Assembly (NCBI GenBank): GCA_910585195.1
Contig: CAJUCX010000002.1
Location: forward strand, 62,001-126,000
DNA: 64,000 bases
From: an uncultured Christensenellaceae bacterium
GTDB lineage: Bacteria; Bacillota; Clostridia; Christensenellales; CAG-314
Direction: 5' to 3'
Shown: piece after piece, positions 33,334 to 43,406 of the stretch
Position numbering within the stretch: the first letter of the stretch is position 1
How the letters are laid out: every line of letters begins with the position of its first letter
Notes under the pieces: generated by a model
The model's database searches: none
Seen by the model: only the letters and a program-made list of their open reading frames with translations
What the model was told of the DNA's origin: nothing
Program-made: the position numbers and the translations under genes

Positions 33334-34641
33334 ATGTCAAAAAAGAAGTCAATCATTTGCCTTTCTATTTTGGTTTTTGTGATGTTATTCGTTGCGGTGT
33401 TTTCTGTAATGCCGACGTTTCAAGTCGGTTTGTACGATTATAAATCACCGTTAAGTTCCATCAAGTTAGGTTTGGATTTGAAAGGCGGCGTTTACGTTAC
33501 CTTTGAAGTTGACCAAGAAAGTTTGGAAAATGTAGAGAACGTTGACGATGCAATTGCAAATACGGCAAAAATTATGCAAGACCGTCTTGCGGCAAAAGGT
33601 TATACGGAAGCAACCGTTACTGCGATAAACAACAGTACTTCCGGAATAAATAATATTCGTGTGGAAATTCCTGACGTGTCAGACCCTGATGAAGTTTTTG
33701 ACATTTTGGCAAAACCTGCAAAATTGAGAATGTTGGTTGGCAAGACAAGAGAAGAAATTACTAAATCAACAAATATTATATCAGCTACGGCTGTTATTGA
33801 TACAAGTAGTGGTGCAGGTGAATATGCGGTTCAAATTCGTATGAACAACGAAGGCAAAAACGATTTAATGAATGCAACAAGGGGTATGTCGTCGGGGGAC
33901 GAAATAATTTTTACTCTTGATGGCAAAGAGATAAGTAAGCCTACATTAAAAGAAAATGGACCGTTGATTACTGATACAAGTATAATTACTGGAATGAAGA
34001 CGTGGGAAGATGCGGAAGCGCTTGCTGTGCAAATAAGCAGCGGTGCATATGAAATTTCTTTTAAGGACAACGAAATTGAAAGAAGAGTAATAAGCGCAAC
34101 ACTTGGTGAAGAAGCAATTCAAACAGTGTTGATTGCCGGTATTGTAAGTTTGGTTGTAATCGTAGTATTTTTGATTTTAATATACGGCATATACGGTGTA
34201 GCGGCAAGTCTTGCTTTGCTTGGCTATACAATACTTATGATATTGGCATTGGCATATATACCGTTTGTGCAGTTAACGTTGCCTGGCATTGCCGGTATTA
34301 TTTTGGGTATCGGTATGGCAGTTGACGCAAACATTATTATGTTTGAAAGAATTAAAGACGAGTATAAATCGGGCAAATCGTTCAGAAGTGCATATGAAGA
34401 CGGTTTTAGACGGTCTTTGTCGGCAATTCTTGACTCTAACATAACTACGCTCATCGGCGGTATTACGCTTTGGGTGCTTGCTACGGGTTCTGTACAAGGT
34501 TTTGCAATTACGCTTGTATTCAGTGTTATTATTTCGCTCTTCTCGGCTTTGGTTATGACAAGGTTGTTTACTAATTTGCTTATGCCTATTACAAAAGAAA
34601 AACCAAATCTTTATAAACTCAAAAGATTGGAGGTGGAATAA
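33334..34641 (+). CDS. secD: Protein translocase subunit SecD
   Basis: SecD and SecF use the proton gradient to pull preproteins through SecYEG. The 435-aa protein has an N-terminal membrane segment (about 8-28), LGLDLKGGVYVTFEV (the D-L-x-G-G motif), the periplasmic P1 region, and five C-terminal membrane helices with GMAVDANIIMFERIKDEYKSG. The length is that of Gram-positive SecD split from SecF. It overlaps secF by one base. Confidence 0.96.
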   Translation: MSKKKSIICLSILVFVMLFVAVFSVMPTFQVGLYDYKSPLSSIKLGLDLKGGVYVTFEVDQESLENVENVDDAIANTAKIMQDRLAAKGYTEATVTAINNSTSGINNIRVEIPDVSDPDEVFDILAKPAKLRMLVGKTREEITKSTNIISATAVIDTSSGAGEYAVQIRMNNEGKNDLMNATRGMSSGDEIIFTLDGKEISKPTLKENGPLITDTSIITGMKTWEDAEALAVQISSGAYEISFKDNEIERRVISATLGEEAIQTVLIAGIVSLVVIVVFLILIYGIYGVAASLALLGYTILMILALAYIPFVQLTLPGIAGIILGIGMAVDANIIMFERIKDEYKSGKSFRSAYEDGFRRSLSAILDSNITTLIGGITLWVLATGSVQGFAITLVFSVIISLFSALVMTRLFTNLLMPITKEKPNLYKLKRLEVE

Positions 34642-35750
34642 TGTTTAACTTCATGAAAAAGGATTGGAACATTGTTAAACACTTCAAATACTTTATCATT
34701 GCGCCTATTGCAATTATTTTAATTGGAATAATCGTACTGTGTTTTTCAGGGTTTAATTTGGGAATAGAGTTTGCCGGCGGTGTTGAGCTTTCGGTAAACT
34801 TTGAAGAAAACGACGTTACGCAAAGTCAATATAACGAAATCGAAAGGGCGGTCAGAAATCAACTGCAAGAAGCAGGCTTATCGGTATCCGACGGCAGCAA
34901 GATTTCAAACGGCAGTGTAATTGACGGCGTAAAATTCAGTTATAGGATTCAAATTCGTTCCAGAGACGTGGACGACCCTACTATTGCCGTTTTGAATCAA
35001 ATGCTTAAAAACGGCGGCAGTTCTTTAACGGAAGATAATAAAACGACTTTAAGAACATATTTGGGTGATGATTTTAACTTTGACAATTTTAAGTCCATAT
35101 CGCAAGTTGTGAGCGAGCAAACTAACGGCGAGGTTACCGCTACTCCTACGGATTATACCGTTGGTTCGTCTGTTAGCACGAGATTGTTCCAGACATCATT
35201 AATCGCTTTGTCTGTTGCGTTGGTACTGATACTTGTATATATTATTGTAAGATTCCGTACGTTGGGCGCTGATAACGGATTTGTAAGCGGACTTAAAAGC
35301 GGTCTTGCGGCAATTATCGCATTATTGCACGACGTATTGATAATGATGTCGTTCGTTATTGTTGCGGGGTGGTTGTTTGATTTGCAAATTACAAGCACTT
35401 TCGTTGCGGCAGTTGTTACAATTGTTGCATACTCGATTAACAATACGATTGTCGTATTTGACAGAATAAGAGATAACGTAAAAAGATACAGAGATGTCAA
35501 GTCAAGCGAAGATATAGTAAATAAATCAATAAAAGATGTGTTTACTCGTTCGATTTTGACTTCCGCAACTACGATATTGGCAATTTTAATTTTGACGATT
35601 TTGGGTGTTGCTTCACTTCGAGAGTTCACGTTACCTATATTAGTAGGTTTACTTGCGGGTACTTATTCATCGCTGTTTATTGCACCTAGCCTTTGGAAAC
35701 TCTTTAACGGCTCTTCAAAAAAAGCAAAAGAGCCAAAGAACGAAAAGTAA
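34641..35750 (+). CDS. secF: Protein translocase subunit SecF
   Basis: A 369-aa partner of SecD. It has an N-terminal helix, FNLGIEFAGGVELSVNF (family motif D/E-F-x-G-G), a periplasmic domain and five C-terminal helices including IVAYSINNTIVVFDRIRDN. The stop of secD and the start of secF share a base (TAATG), which implies coupled translation. Followed by a strong terminator. Confidence 0.96.
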   Translation: MFNFMKKDWNIVKHFKYFIIAPIAIILIGIIVLCFSGFNLGIEFAGGVELSVNFEENDVTQSQYNEIERAVRNQLQEAGLSVSDGSKISNGSVIDGVKFSYRIQIRSRDVDDPTIAVLNQMLKNGGSSLTEDNKTTLRTYLGDDFNFDNFKSISQVVSEQTNGEVTATPTDYTVGSSVSTRLFQTSLIALSVALVLILVYIIVRFRTLGADNGFVSGLKSGLAAIIALLHDVLIMMSFVIVAGWLFDLQITSTFVAAVVTIVAYSINNTIVVFDRIRDNVKRYRDVKSSEDIVNKSIKDVFTRSILTSATTILAILILTILGVASLREFTLPILVGLLAGTYSSLFIAPSLWKLFNGSSKKAKEPKNEK

Positions 35751-35758
35751 AAAATATA

Positions 35759-35790
35759 AACAGCCTTCTAAAAAGAAGGCTGTTTTTTCT
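35759..35790 (+). terminator. Terminator after secF
   Basis: AACAGCCTTCT (35759-35769) pairs with AGAAGGCTGTT (35774-35784), loop AAAA, then a T run. The recJ start is 17 nt past the stem. Confidence 0.9.
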
Positions 35791-35800
35791 AAGGGGATAA

Positions 35801-38095
35801 ATGAAAAACAGATATACGCAAAGACCTTTTGATTTTGATAAACAAGAAATTGAAACTTTAGCGAAAAAATTTGGAATTGACGCAGAAAACGATTTTTTGT
35901 TAAAGAAATATTGTCCACATATCGAGCAAGCGGAAACTTTTTTTTCCGACGGAGAAAACGGACTTTTTGACGCTAATTTAATGCTTAATATGAATTCTGC
36001 CGTTGAGAAGATTCGTTGTGCACAGGCGGAAAATAAAAAAATTTTAATATTTGGCGATTATGACGCGGACGGCATATCTGCGTCTGCAATTTTAACAAAG
36101 TATTTTACAAGTCAAAATATTGATAATTTTGTTTACTTGCCGAAACGCAGCGAAGGATACGGATTAAAAATCGAAACTCTTATGCGTTTACATAATGAGC
36201 ACAAATTTGATTTAATCGTAACCGTAGATTGCGGTATTACGGCTATAGACGAAGTTGAGTTTGTTAAAAAAATTTTAAGAAAAGAAATAATAGTTACAGA
36301 CCATCATGAACCGGGCGAGCGTATACCTGATTGTATATGTGTCAATCCTAAACTTGGTTATGTGTTTAGAGACTTATCCGGCTCAGGCGTTGCGTTGAAA
36401 CTCGTACAAGCATTGTCTTCTGCAGAGACAGCAAAATTTTATTGCGATTTGGCAAGTATAGGCACGATTGGCGATATTATGCCGATGGAAAGCGAAAATA
36501 GGGCAATCGTCAAAATGGGTTGCAGACATATAAACAATTTAGGGCTTAAATCATTGCTTAAAGCAAATAAAATTGACCTAGGTAAAGTAGATTGCAATGC
36601 AATTGCAATGAAAGTGTGTCCTAAAATAAATGCCGCAGGCAGGATTGATGAGCCGACCGTTGCTTTGGAACTTTTGTTGGCTGAAAGCGAAGAGGTTGCC
36701 GCAACAAAAGTAAAAGCTTTAATGAGCGCAAATACGGAAAGACAGAAGCTTACTGAAATTGCATATGCTCAGGCTATCGAATATATAGAAAAAAATAATC
36801 TTACAGAACTTCCTGCTATATTTGTATACGGAGATAATTGGAAACACGGCATTTTAGGGCTTGTGGCAAATAAACTTGTTGAGAAGTATAAAGTTCCGGT
36901 TGGGGCGTTTATGCCGGACGGAGGCAATATTGTAGGCTCTTTACGCGCGCCTGAGGGTATTGATTTGTTTTCCGTTGTATCGCAACTTAAAAATTTGGTG
37001 TTAAAATTCGGCGGTCATAAAATGTCGGTCGGCGTTACGATTTTTAAGGATGCATTTAAATTATTTTATAAAAAAGTTATTGAAAATCTGTCAGAAACGG
37101 GCATTGAATCACCTGAAATATATTATGATGCGATATTTCGTTCTGATATTATTGAAAAGCGCTTTATCAATCAATTAAAAAGTTTTGAGCCGATTTTGCC
37201 AAATAATAAAGTCATCTTTTACGGCAAATTTTCAGTCAAAAGCCTTAATGTGTTTGGTAAAAATAAAAATTATATAAAAATTTTGACCGACAATAATTTT
37301 GAATTGAAAACGTTTGCTGATTGCACCGAAATCATTCCTGCATTGAAAACAAACTGTAATTTTGAATGCATCTTCACGGTGGAGTATGAAGATTTTTCCG
37401 CAAGATACGTAGGAAATATGATTGATATCAATATTTTAGATTCAATATCGTTTGACGATTTATATTTACGCAATTATTTGGATAAAGTCAGTTTTGAAAA
37501 ACCTGAAATAGAAACAGAAACGATATCTGTAAGTCAGATTGAATATTTTGCGAAGGAAAGCAATTGTTGCTGTGTGTTCGGCAGTATGTTGGAATTTGAG
37601 AATATTGCGGCAAAAGCAGATTTTTCATCTTTCTACTTAAATTTTTTTGTGCCCAGACAAACGGAAAACACCGTACTGATTTCACCGATAAACACCGTTA
37701 ATTTTTCAAAATTCAAAAACGTTATTTGTTTTAATCATTATGATTGCAAAATTGAAAAAATCGAAAACGTAGAAAATATTTTTTTGTGTAAAGATAAACT
37801 CAATATGCCTGCATATTTGTATGGTCAAAAAACAAACAGAGATGACTGTGTAAAAGTTTTTAGAGCAGTTATAAGAAATCTTCAACAGTGTATTGATATA
37901 TACGATTTATATCTTAAATGCGGCGTGTTTGAATATACTTACGGAAATTTTTTATACATACTTAAAATATTTGAAGAATTAAAAATATTTACCGTTATTG
38001 AAAAACCGTTTTCTTTGGTGTATAATAAAGGAATAAAAGTCGTATTGACCGATTCTCGATTGTTTAATATGATTGCAAGCGATGCGACAAAATAG
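35801..38095 (+). CDS. recJ: Single-strand-specific exonuclease RecJ
   Basis: RecJ degrades single-stranded DNA 5' to 3' in recombination and mismatch repair. The 764-aa protein has the DHH phosphoesterase motifs LIFGDYDADGISASA, TVDCGITAID and VTDHHEPGE, the NPKLG and SGSGVALKL-like blocks, and the DHHA1 domain with KHGILGLVANKL and RAPEGIDL...GGHKMSVG. An OB fold follows, then a C-terminal extension of about 200 residues as in long Firmicute RecJ. Start ATG 35801 with AAGGGG upstream. Confidence 0.93.
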   Translation: MKNRYTQRPFDFDKQEIETLAKKFGIDAENDFLLKKYCPHIEQAETFFSDGENGLFDANLMLNMNSAVEKIRCAQAENKKILIFGDYDADGISASAILTKYFTSQNIDNFVYLPKRSEGYGLKIETLMRLHNEHKFDLIVTVDCGITAIDEVEFVKKILRKEIIVTDHHEPGERIPDCICVNPKLGYVFRDLSGSGVALKLVQALSSAETAKFYCDLASIGTIGDIMPMESENRAIVKMGCRHINNLGLKSLLKANKIDLGKVDCNAIAMKVCPKINAAGRIDEPTVALELLLAESEEVAATKVKALMSANTERQKLTEIAYAQAIEYIEKNNLTELPAIFVYGDNWKHGILGLVANKLVEKYKVPVGAFMPDGGNIVGSLRAPEGIDLFSVVSQLKNLVLKFGGHKMSVGVTIFKDAFKLFYKKVIENLSETGIESPEIYYDAIFRSDIIEKRFINQLKSFEPILPNNKVIFYGKFSVKSLNVFGKNKNYIKILTDNNFELKTFADCTEIIPALKTNCNFECIFTVEYEDFSARYVGNMIDINILDSISFDDLYLRNYLDKVSFEKPEIETETISVSQIEYFAKESNCCCVFGSMLEFENIAAKADFSSFYLNFFVPRQTENTVLISPINTVNFSKFKNVICFNHYDCKIEKIENVENIFLCKDKLNMPAYLYGQKTNRDDCVKVFRAVIRNLQQCIDIYDLYLKCGVFEYTYGNFLYILKIFEELKIFTVIEKPFSLVYNKGIKVVLTDSRLFNMIASDATK

Positions 38096-38106
38096 AAATA
38101 ATATTT

Positions 38107-40275
38107 ATGAAATATCAAGAACCTGCAGAAATTACAATTGAAAACTTAAAGTCGAAAATTAAGCATTATTATCCTAATGATGCTACACTTATTCTGCGCG
38201 CATTTAAGGTGGCGCAGGTAGCGCACGAAGGGCAGTTCCGTGCCTCGGGGCGTCCTTATATAACGCACCCGTGCGTTGTATGCGATATTTTAATTGATTT
38301 GGGGCTTGATGTTGCGACCTTGTGTGCGGCTTTGTTGCATGATACGGTAGAAGATACCGACATAACGGACAATCAACTGCGTGAAGAGTTTGGAGATGAA
38401 ATTGCAAATTTAGTACAGGGGGTTACTAAACTCGATAAATTGCAGTTTGCCAGCAAAGAAGAAGAACAGGCGGAAAATATAAGAAAAATGCTTGTTGCTA
38501 TGGCAAAAGACATCAGAGTAATTATTATCAAACTTGCCGATAGATTGCATAATATGCGTTCGTTACATTATCTTTCGCATGAACGGCAAATCGCAATGGC
38601 TAAGGAAACTATAGATATATTTGCTCCGTTGGCAGGCAGACTGGGTATTTCACAAATTAAATGTGAGTTGGAAGACTTATGTTTGAAATATCTGGACCCG
38701 GACGCATACGAATATTTAATGACCCATATCGTGATGAAGAAAGAAGAAAGACAGTCTTTGGTAGATACCGTTATATTCGAACTGTCTAAAATTCTTAAAG
38801 AATTGGGCGTAGAAGGAGAAATTTCAGGTAGGACAAAACACTTTTACAGCATATATAAGAAAATGAAAAATCAAGGCAAGAGCCTTGATGAAATCTACGA
38901 CATGACGGCTGTGCGCGTTATAGTAGATTCGGTAAAAGACTGTTACAACGTTTTGGGGGCGATTCATGCCGTTTGGAAGCCTATTCCGGGCAGAATTAAA
39001 GATTATATTGCCGTACCTAAACCTAATATGTATCAATCGTTGCACACTACGGTAATAACAAATCTCGGTTCTCGATTTGAAATTCAAATCAGAACGAAAG
39101 AAATGCATAAAGTTGCGGAATACGGTATCGCTGCGCATTGGAAATACAAAGAAGGGGCTTTTGAAAAAGACGTCAATGATAAGATAAATTGGATAAACGA
39201 AGTCTTAACTTATGACGGCGAAAATAAAGACTCAAAAGAGTTTTTGGATTCAATAAAAAAAGACGTTTCTATCGGAAATGAAGTTTTTGTATTTACGCCG
39301 AAAGGTGAAGTAAAAACTTTGCAGGTCGGTGCAACAGCGCTTGATTTTGCCTATGCCGTTCATAGTGAAGTCGGCAATAAGTGCGTAGGTGCAAAGGTAA
39401 ATTCCAAACTTGTGCCTCTCGGACATATTTTGGAAAACGGTGATATTGTAGAAATAAATACTTCTGCAAATTCTAAGGGGCCGTCCAGAGATTGGCTTAA
39501 AATTGTAGTTACTTCAAGTGCTAAAAGCAAAATACGACAGTTTTTTAAGCGAGAACTTAAAGAAGAAAACATCAAAAACGGCAAATCAATGCTTGAAAAA
39601 GAAGCAAGGCGCCGAGGTTTTACATGGTCGCAACTGATAGAACCAAAAGCATTGGAAACAGTGTTTAAGCGCTATATGTTTAACGACATAGATGAAATGT
39701 ATGCATCAGTCGGCTATGGTAGTATTTCAACAAACCAAGTATTGCTTAAACTTGTAGACTATTATAAAAAGCACGTAGAAAAGGTTGTCATAGACGGCGA
39801 AGTTGTTTATAAACCAAAGCAGACAAGTAAGGCGAACAGCGTTATCATTAAAGGCTATGACGATTTGCTTATAAGATTTTCAAAGTGTTGTTCACCTGTA
39901 CCGGGAGATAAAATTGTAGGTTATATTTCGCGCGGACGCGGCATAACGATTCATCTTGCGGATTGTCCTACGGTAAAACAGCTCGAAAAGGAACGCTTGG
40001 TTGAAGCAGAATGGTCTCAAACAAGGTCAAATGCAAGTTTTTCCGCAAGTTTACAGGTTCTTTGCGAGGATAAAGGGGCAGTATTTGCGGATTTGACTAA
40101 GATAATAACAAATCAAGATTTGCCAATATTGTCTTTTAACGCAAAAAAAGATAAAAATCATAATATCGTTGCAGTGTTTGCGGTAGAAATAAAAGACCAT
40201 AAACAATTAAATCAATTGATAGAAAAAATAAGGGCGTATCCTAATACTCTGAACGTATTTAGGACGACTATATAG
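38107..40275 (+). CDS. relA: Bifunctional (p)ppGpp synthetase/hydrolase (Rel/SpoT)
   Basis: Controls the stringent response by making and degrading (p)ppGpp. The 722-aa protein has the full long-RSH layout: hydrolase HD domain (RPYITHPCVVCDI, ALLHDTVEDTDIT), synthetase domain (GRTKHFYSIYKKMKNQGKS, YDMTAVRVIVD), TGS (VFVFTPKGEVKTLQVGATAL), the zinc-finger/RIS region (RFSKCCSPVPGDKIVGYISR) and a C-terminal ACT domain. The HD motif is intact, so hydrolysis is expected. It lies 11 nt after recJ without a clear Shine-Dalgarno. Confidence 0.96.
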   Translation: MKYQEPAEITIENLKSKIKHYYPNDATLILRAFKVAQVAHEGQFRASGRPYITHPCVVCDILIDLGLDVATLCAALLHDTVEDTDITDNQLREEFGDEIANLVQGVTKLDKLQFASKEEEQAENIRKMLVAMAKDIRVIIIKLADRLHNMRSLHYLSHERQIAMAKETIDIFAPLAGRLGISQIKCELEDLCLKYLDPDAYEYLMTHIVMKKEERQSLVDTVIFELSKILKELGVEGEISGRTKHFYSIYKKMKNQGKSLDEIYDMTAVRVIVDSVKDCYNVLGAIHAVWKPIPGRIKDYIAVPKPNMYQSLHTTVITNLGSRFEIQIRTKEMHKVAEYGIAAHWKYKEGAFEKDVNDKINWINEVLTYDGENKDSKEFLDSIKKDVSIGNEVFVFTPKGEVKTLQVGATALDFAYAVHSEVGNKCVGAKVNSKLVPLGHILENGDIVEINTSANSKGPSRDWLKIVVTSSAKSKIRQFFKRELKEENIKNGKSMLEKEARRRGFTWSQLIEPKALETVFKRYMFNDIDEMYASVGYGSISTNQVLLKLVDYYKKHVEKVVIDGEVVYKPKQTSKANSVIIKGYDDLLIRFSKCCSPVPGDKIVGYISRGRGITIHLADCPTVKQLEKERLVEAEWSQTRSNASFSASLQVLCEDKGAVFADLTKIITNQDLPILSFNAKKDKNHNIVAVFAVEIKDHKQLNQLIEKIRAYPNTLNVFRTTI

Positions 40276-40276
40276 T

Positions 40277-40903
40277 ATGAAACAGTTATATACCGTTGTT
40301 TGCGGAAGAATAGGCACTAATTGTTATATATTGACGGATGAAAATAAAGACGCCGTGATATTTGACGTACCGGATTCTTCAGGTGAAAAAATTGCAAAAT
40401 TTTGTGAAGACGAGCAACTGAAACCATTGGCAGTTTTGTTGACTCACGGGCATTTTGACCATTGCGGCGGTGCTTTTGATTTTTTGTGTAAATATTCTGT
40501 GCCCGTGTATGGAAATAAAGAGGATTTTGATTTGGCAAGTCGCGCGTCAAAAAACAGGTTTAGGATTTCTGCAAAAGACTGCACAATTACAAATTTTGTT
40601 GCCGACGGAGATTGTATCGAAATCAATAATTTCAAAATAAACGTAATGCATACACCGGGGCACACGATGGGTAGCGTATGTTACTTTGTTGATGATTTAA
40701 TGTTTTCGGGTGATACGTTATTTCACGGTGATATAGGAAGAACTGATTTCGCTGAAAGCAACCAGTCTGAAATGATTGAGAGCTTAAGAAAAATTAAAAG
40801 CATAAATACAGATTTTGCCGTATATCCCGGTCATGAAGAAAGTACTGCTTTATTTGAAGAAAAGAAAAATAATAGTTATTTGAAGAATGAAACTTTATAT
40901 TGA
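40277..40903 (+). CDS. MBL-fold metallo-hydrolase (glyoxalase II-like)
   Basis: A 208-aa metallo-beta-lactamase-fold hydrolase. The metal ligands are in LLTHGHFDHCGG (HxHxDH), HTPGHTMGSVCY, FSGDTLFHGDIGRTDF and YPGHEEST. Size and motifs match the small glyoxalase II-like proteins found between relA and hemZ in clostridia. The substrate is not known. One base separates it from relA, and it overlaps hemZ by 17 nt. Confidence 0.88.
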   Translation: MKQLYTVVCGRIGTNCYILTDENKDAVIFDVPDSSGEKIAKFCEDEQLKPLAVLLTHGHFDHCGGAFDFLCKYSVPVYGNKEDFDLASRASKNRFRISAKDCTITNFVADGDCIEINNFKINVMHTPGHTMGSVCYFVDDLMFSGDTLFHGDIGRTDFAESNQSEMIESLRKIKSINTDFAVYPGHEESTALFEEKKNNSYLKNETLY

Positions 40904-42299
40904 AAGTGAATTTTTTGCCGATATTGCAGATGTGGTAAGGCAATATTTTCCAAATGAAAAATTAGAAAAATCTGAGACTTATGAAAATTGTCGGCTTAGT
41001 TTTTTTGCCATAAAAAGCACAGATAAAGAAAAATATACTTGCAAATTTGACGATTTTGAATATACTAATGAAATTGTTTTATCCGACACTTGGACAAATA
41101 TAGTAAAAAAACGGTTTACAAAAAGATATACCAAACTTTGTGTTTATAAATGTCTTGCTACAGTGTTAAATAAAAAACTTGCGTGGGGTGCATTGACGGG
41201 AATAAGACCTACGAAATTGGCTTATGAACTGAAACATGACGGCTATGACGTCAAGAAAGAGTTTGCAAATACCTTTCTTGTTTCAAACAATAAAACTGCT
41301 TTAGTTGAAGATATTTTGAAAGAACAAGAAAGTTTGATTAACAGAGATGATACTTACGCCGATTTTTATATCAATATACCGTTTTGTGTAAGTAAGTGCA
41401 GTTATTGTTCTTTTGTAAGCGGTGATATCAACAAACAGAAACAATTTGTTGCGCCTTATGTTGAAACATTGTGCAAAGAAATAGAAGAAACGCAAAAAAT
41501 TGCAAAACAAGGCAAGTATAATCTTAATCATTTATATATCGGCGGCGGCACTCCGACGTCGCTTTCACGAAAAGATTTGGAAAAGATTTTGTCTTCTGTA
41601 AAATTTAAGCCAACTGAGTTTACGGTTGAAGCGGGAAGACCCGATACGATTGACGAAGATAAACTAAAACTTTTTAAGGACTTTGGCGTAAACAGAATTT
41701 CGGTGAATCCGCAGACTTTTTCGCAAATTACGTTGGATTTAATCAACAGAAAGCATACTATTTCTGACATATATAATAAATTTAACCTTGTAAGGCAATA
41801 TGATTTTCAAATAAATATGGATTTGATTGCGGGGCTACCGTCGGAAGATTTGGAAGTGTTTTGCCATAGTGTAGATTGTGCGTTGGATTTGATGCCGGAA
41901 AATCTTACCATACATACGCTTGCATTGAAGTCTGGCTCGGTATTAAAAGAAGAAAGCAAAGTTGCGGAAAATGAAAAAGAGATAGAAAAAATGCTTAATT
42001 ATGCTCAAAGCAGGGCAAGCGAATGCGGATATAAGCCTTATTATATGTACCGACAAAAATATATGATAGGCAATTTTGAAAACGTAGGTTATTGTTTGAA
42101 AGGCTGTCAATGTAAATATAACATAGATATGATGGAAGAAACGGCAAATATATTTGCTTGTGGGGCAAATGCAATTTCCAAGAGGGTTTTTCATAATCAA
42201 AACCGAATAGAAAGGGCTGCAAACGTAAAAGATTTTACTAATTATATATCGCGCATTGACGAAATGATTGAAAGAAAAAAGTTGTTGTTTATAGACTGA
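40887..42299 (+). CDS. hemZ: Coproporphyrinogen dehydrogenase HemZ (radical SAM)
   Basis: A 470-aa radical SAM enzyme of the HemN-like HemZ family, which oxidises coproporphyrinogen III in the oxygen-independent haem pathway. The cluster motif is C167-VSK-C171-SY-C174, preceded by YINIPF and followed by YIGGGTPTSL and AGRPDTI. The N-terminal extension of about 155 residues is typical of HemZ. The last 10 codons and the stop lie in a 34-bp sequence that is repeated 1.1 kb downstream, on the far side of an inserted lipoprotein cassette. Confidence 0.9.
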   Translation: MKLYIESEFFADIADVVRQYFPNEKLEKSETYENCRLSFFAIKSTDKEKYTCKFDDFEYTNEIVLSDTWTNIVKKRFTKRYTKLCVYKCLATVLNKKLAWGALTGIRPTKLAYELKHDGYDVKKEFANTFLVSNNKTALVEDILKEQESLINRDDTYADFYINIPFCVSKCSYCSFVSGDINKQKQFVAPYVETLCKEIEETQKIAKQGKYNLNHLYIGGGTPTSLSRKDLEKILSSVKFKPTEFTVEAGRPDTIDEDKLKLFKDFGVNRISVNPQTFSQITLDLINRKHTISDIYNKFNLVRQYDFQINMDLIAGLPSEDLEVFCHSVDCALDLMPENLTIHTLALKSGSVLKEESKVAENEKEIEKMLNYAQSRASECGYKPYYMYRQKYMIGNFENVGYCLKGCQCKYNIDMMEETANIFACGANAISKRVFHNQNRIERAANVKDFTNYISRIDEMIERKKLLFID

Positions 42300-42303
42300 A
42301 AAT
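42270..42303 (+). repeat. 34-bp direct repeat, left copy (3' end of hemZ)
   Basis: Bases 42270-42303 are identical to 43407-43440. The repeat contains the last nine hemZ codons plus the stop (42297-42299) and four bases beyond. Flanking bases differ on both sides. Confidence 0.95.
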
Positions 42304-42345
42304 ATGCAATAAAGAAATAAAACTATAACAGCAATTAAAGAATCA

Positions 42346-42354
42346 TGATAAAAT
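42346..42354 (+). promoter_or_regulatory. Candidate extended -10 of the cassette gene
   Basis: TGATAAAAT: a TGn extension directly before TAAAAT (42349-42354). No good -35 is seen at 16-18 bp. It lies inside the inserted segment, so the gene can travel with its promoter. Confidence 0.4.
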
Positions 42355-42385
42355 TATAGTAATAAATGGAGAGAATACAAAAATT

Positions 42386-43354
42386 ATGGACTTACAATTA
42401 AAATCAGAAGAAAAGGCTTACTCACCGGCACAAAAACCTAAAAAGTGGAAAACAAGAGTTATTGCACTTGCAACCCTTCTCGCCTCCTCAGCATTTATGT
42501 TTGCAGGTTGCTTAGGTGATGGAACTCCACAAAAACCAAACAACCCAAACAACTCTACAAACCCACCGGTTACTACACCTGTTGAACCATCAAATCCTTC
42601 AACCCCATCTACTCCATCAAATCCAACTACTCCAACTGACCCTACACCAGAAAATCCAGACACCCCAAACCCACCGGCACAAGAATGGAAAGTTGAAGAG
42701 CATATCACAGAACTTATGAATAAACTTGAGCCTACACTTAACTTGTTGGCTTTAAGAACAAATAACAATGCACAATTAAAAGAAGTAAAAAGAATTTGGC
42801 TTGCAAAATCTGAAGGCTCAAATATTATTGATTCTGTTGGTGCAGTTTTCACTGCTACACAAGGAAGTAATGAATGGTTAGATGTTTCAGAGCTTAAACT
42901 CCCTGTTACAAAAGATTTGACTTATCAAGACATTTGTGAAAATGGTTTAACTTATGCACAAAAAAACACCTCTGTTAAAACACAATATTTTAATAATGCA
43001 GTAAGATCAACAGAAAGTCAATATCAAGCTACTGCAGAAACAGTTTTATCTCAAACTTTTGGCTCTGATTATACAAACTCTGACTGGTCTTGCTGGAAAA
43101 TGGGAACAGGTCCACAAGGAGATAATCACACAATAGTTATATTGAATGACAATAAAATTGAAGAACAGTTGATTACTGTTTATCATGCTTATGGTGTTGG
43201 AGTTGCTGAAGCAGTAGAACAAAATTTTAAAGGTAAAGAGCCTTCAAGTTCAACATATAGAGTTGTTTCAACTAAAGAGGTTGAAATCCCTTCAGATGCA
43301 TTAGATATTCAAAAATTATTAGAGAAGAACACCGTGCTTGAATTGAGTTTTTAA
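42386..43354 (+). CDS. Cassette lipoprotein with Pro/Thr/Asn-rich linker
   Basis: A 322-aa secreted lipoprotein. An unusually long charged N-region of about 24 residues is followed by a hydrophobic stretch (VIALATLLASSAFM) and FAGC, with the lipidation Cys at residue 42. Residues about 50-97 form a P/T/S/N-rich linker with PSTPSTPSNPTTPTDP-type repeats. The remaining 220 residues are a soluble domain without a recognised family. Codons differ from neighbouring genes: CCA, ACA and AAC are common and GGC and GCG rare, which suggests foreign origin. Ribosome site GGAGAG at 42368. Adhesion or interaction at the cell surface is plausible but unproven. Confidence 0.7.
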   Translation: MDLQLKSEEKAYSPAQKPKKWKTRVIALATLLASSAFMFAGCLGDGTPQKPNNPNNSTNPPVTTPVEPSNPSTPSTPSNPTTPTDPTPENPDTPNPPAQEWKVEEHITELMNKLEPTLNLLALRTNNNAQLKEVKRIWLAKSEGSNIIDSVGAVFTATQGSNEWLDVSELKLPVTKDLTYQDICENGLTYAQKNTSVKTQYFNNAVRSTESQYQATAETVLSQTFGSDYTNSDWSCWKMGTGPQGDNHTIVILNDNKIEEQLITVYHAYGVGVAEAVEQNFKGKEPSSSTYRVVSTKEVEIPSDALDIQKLLEKNTVLELSF

Positions 43355-43383
43355 AAAAAGATAGGCAAATGCCTATCTTTTTT
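43354..43383 (+). terminator. Terminator of the cassette lipoprotein gene
   Basis: Perfect 13-bp stem, 43354-43366 with 43371-43383, loop AAAT, 3' arm ending in six T residues. It begins within the stop codon. Confidence 0.9.
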
Positions 43384-43406
43384 GTTACTTTTACAAAAAG
43401 AATAAA

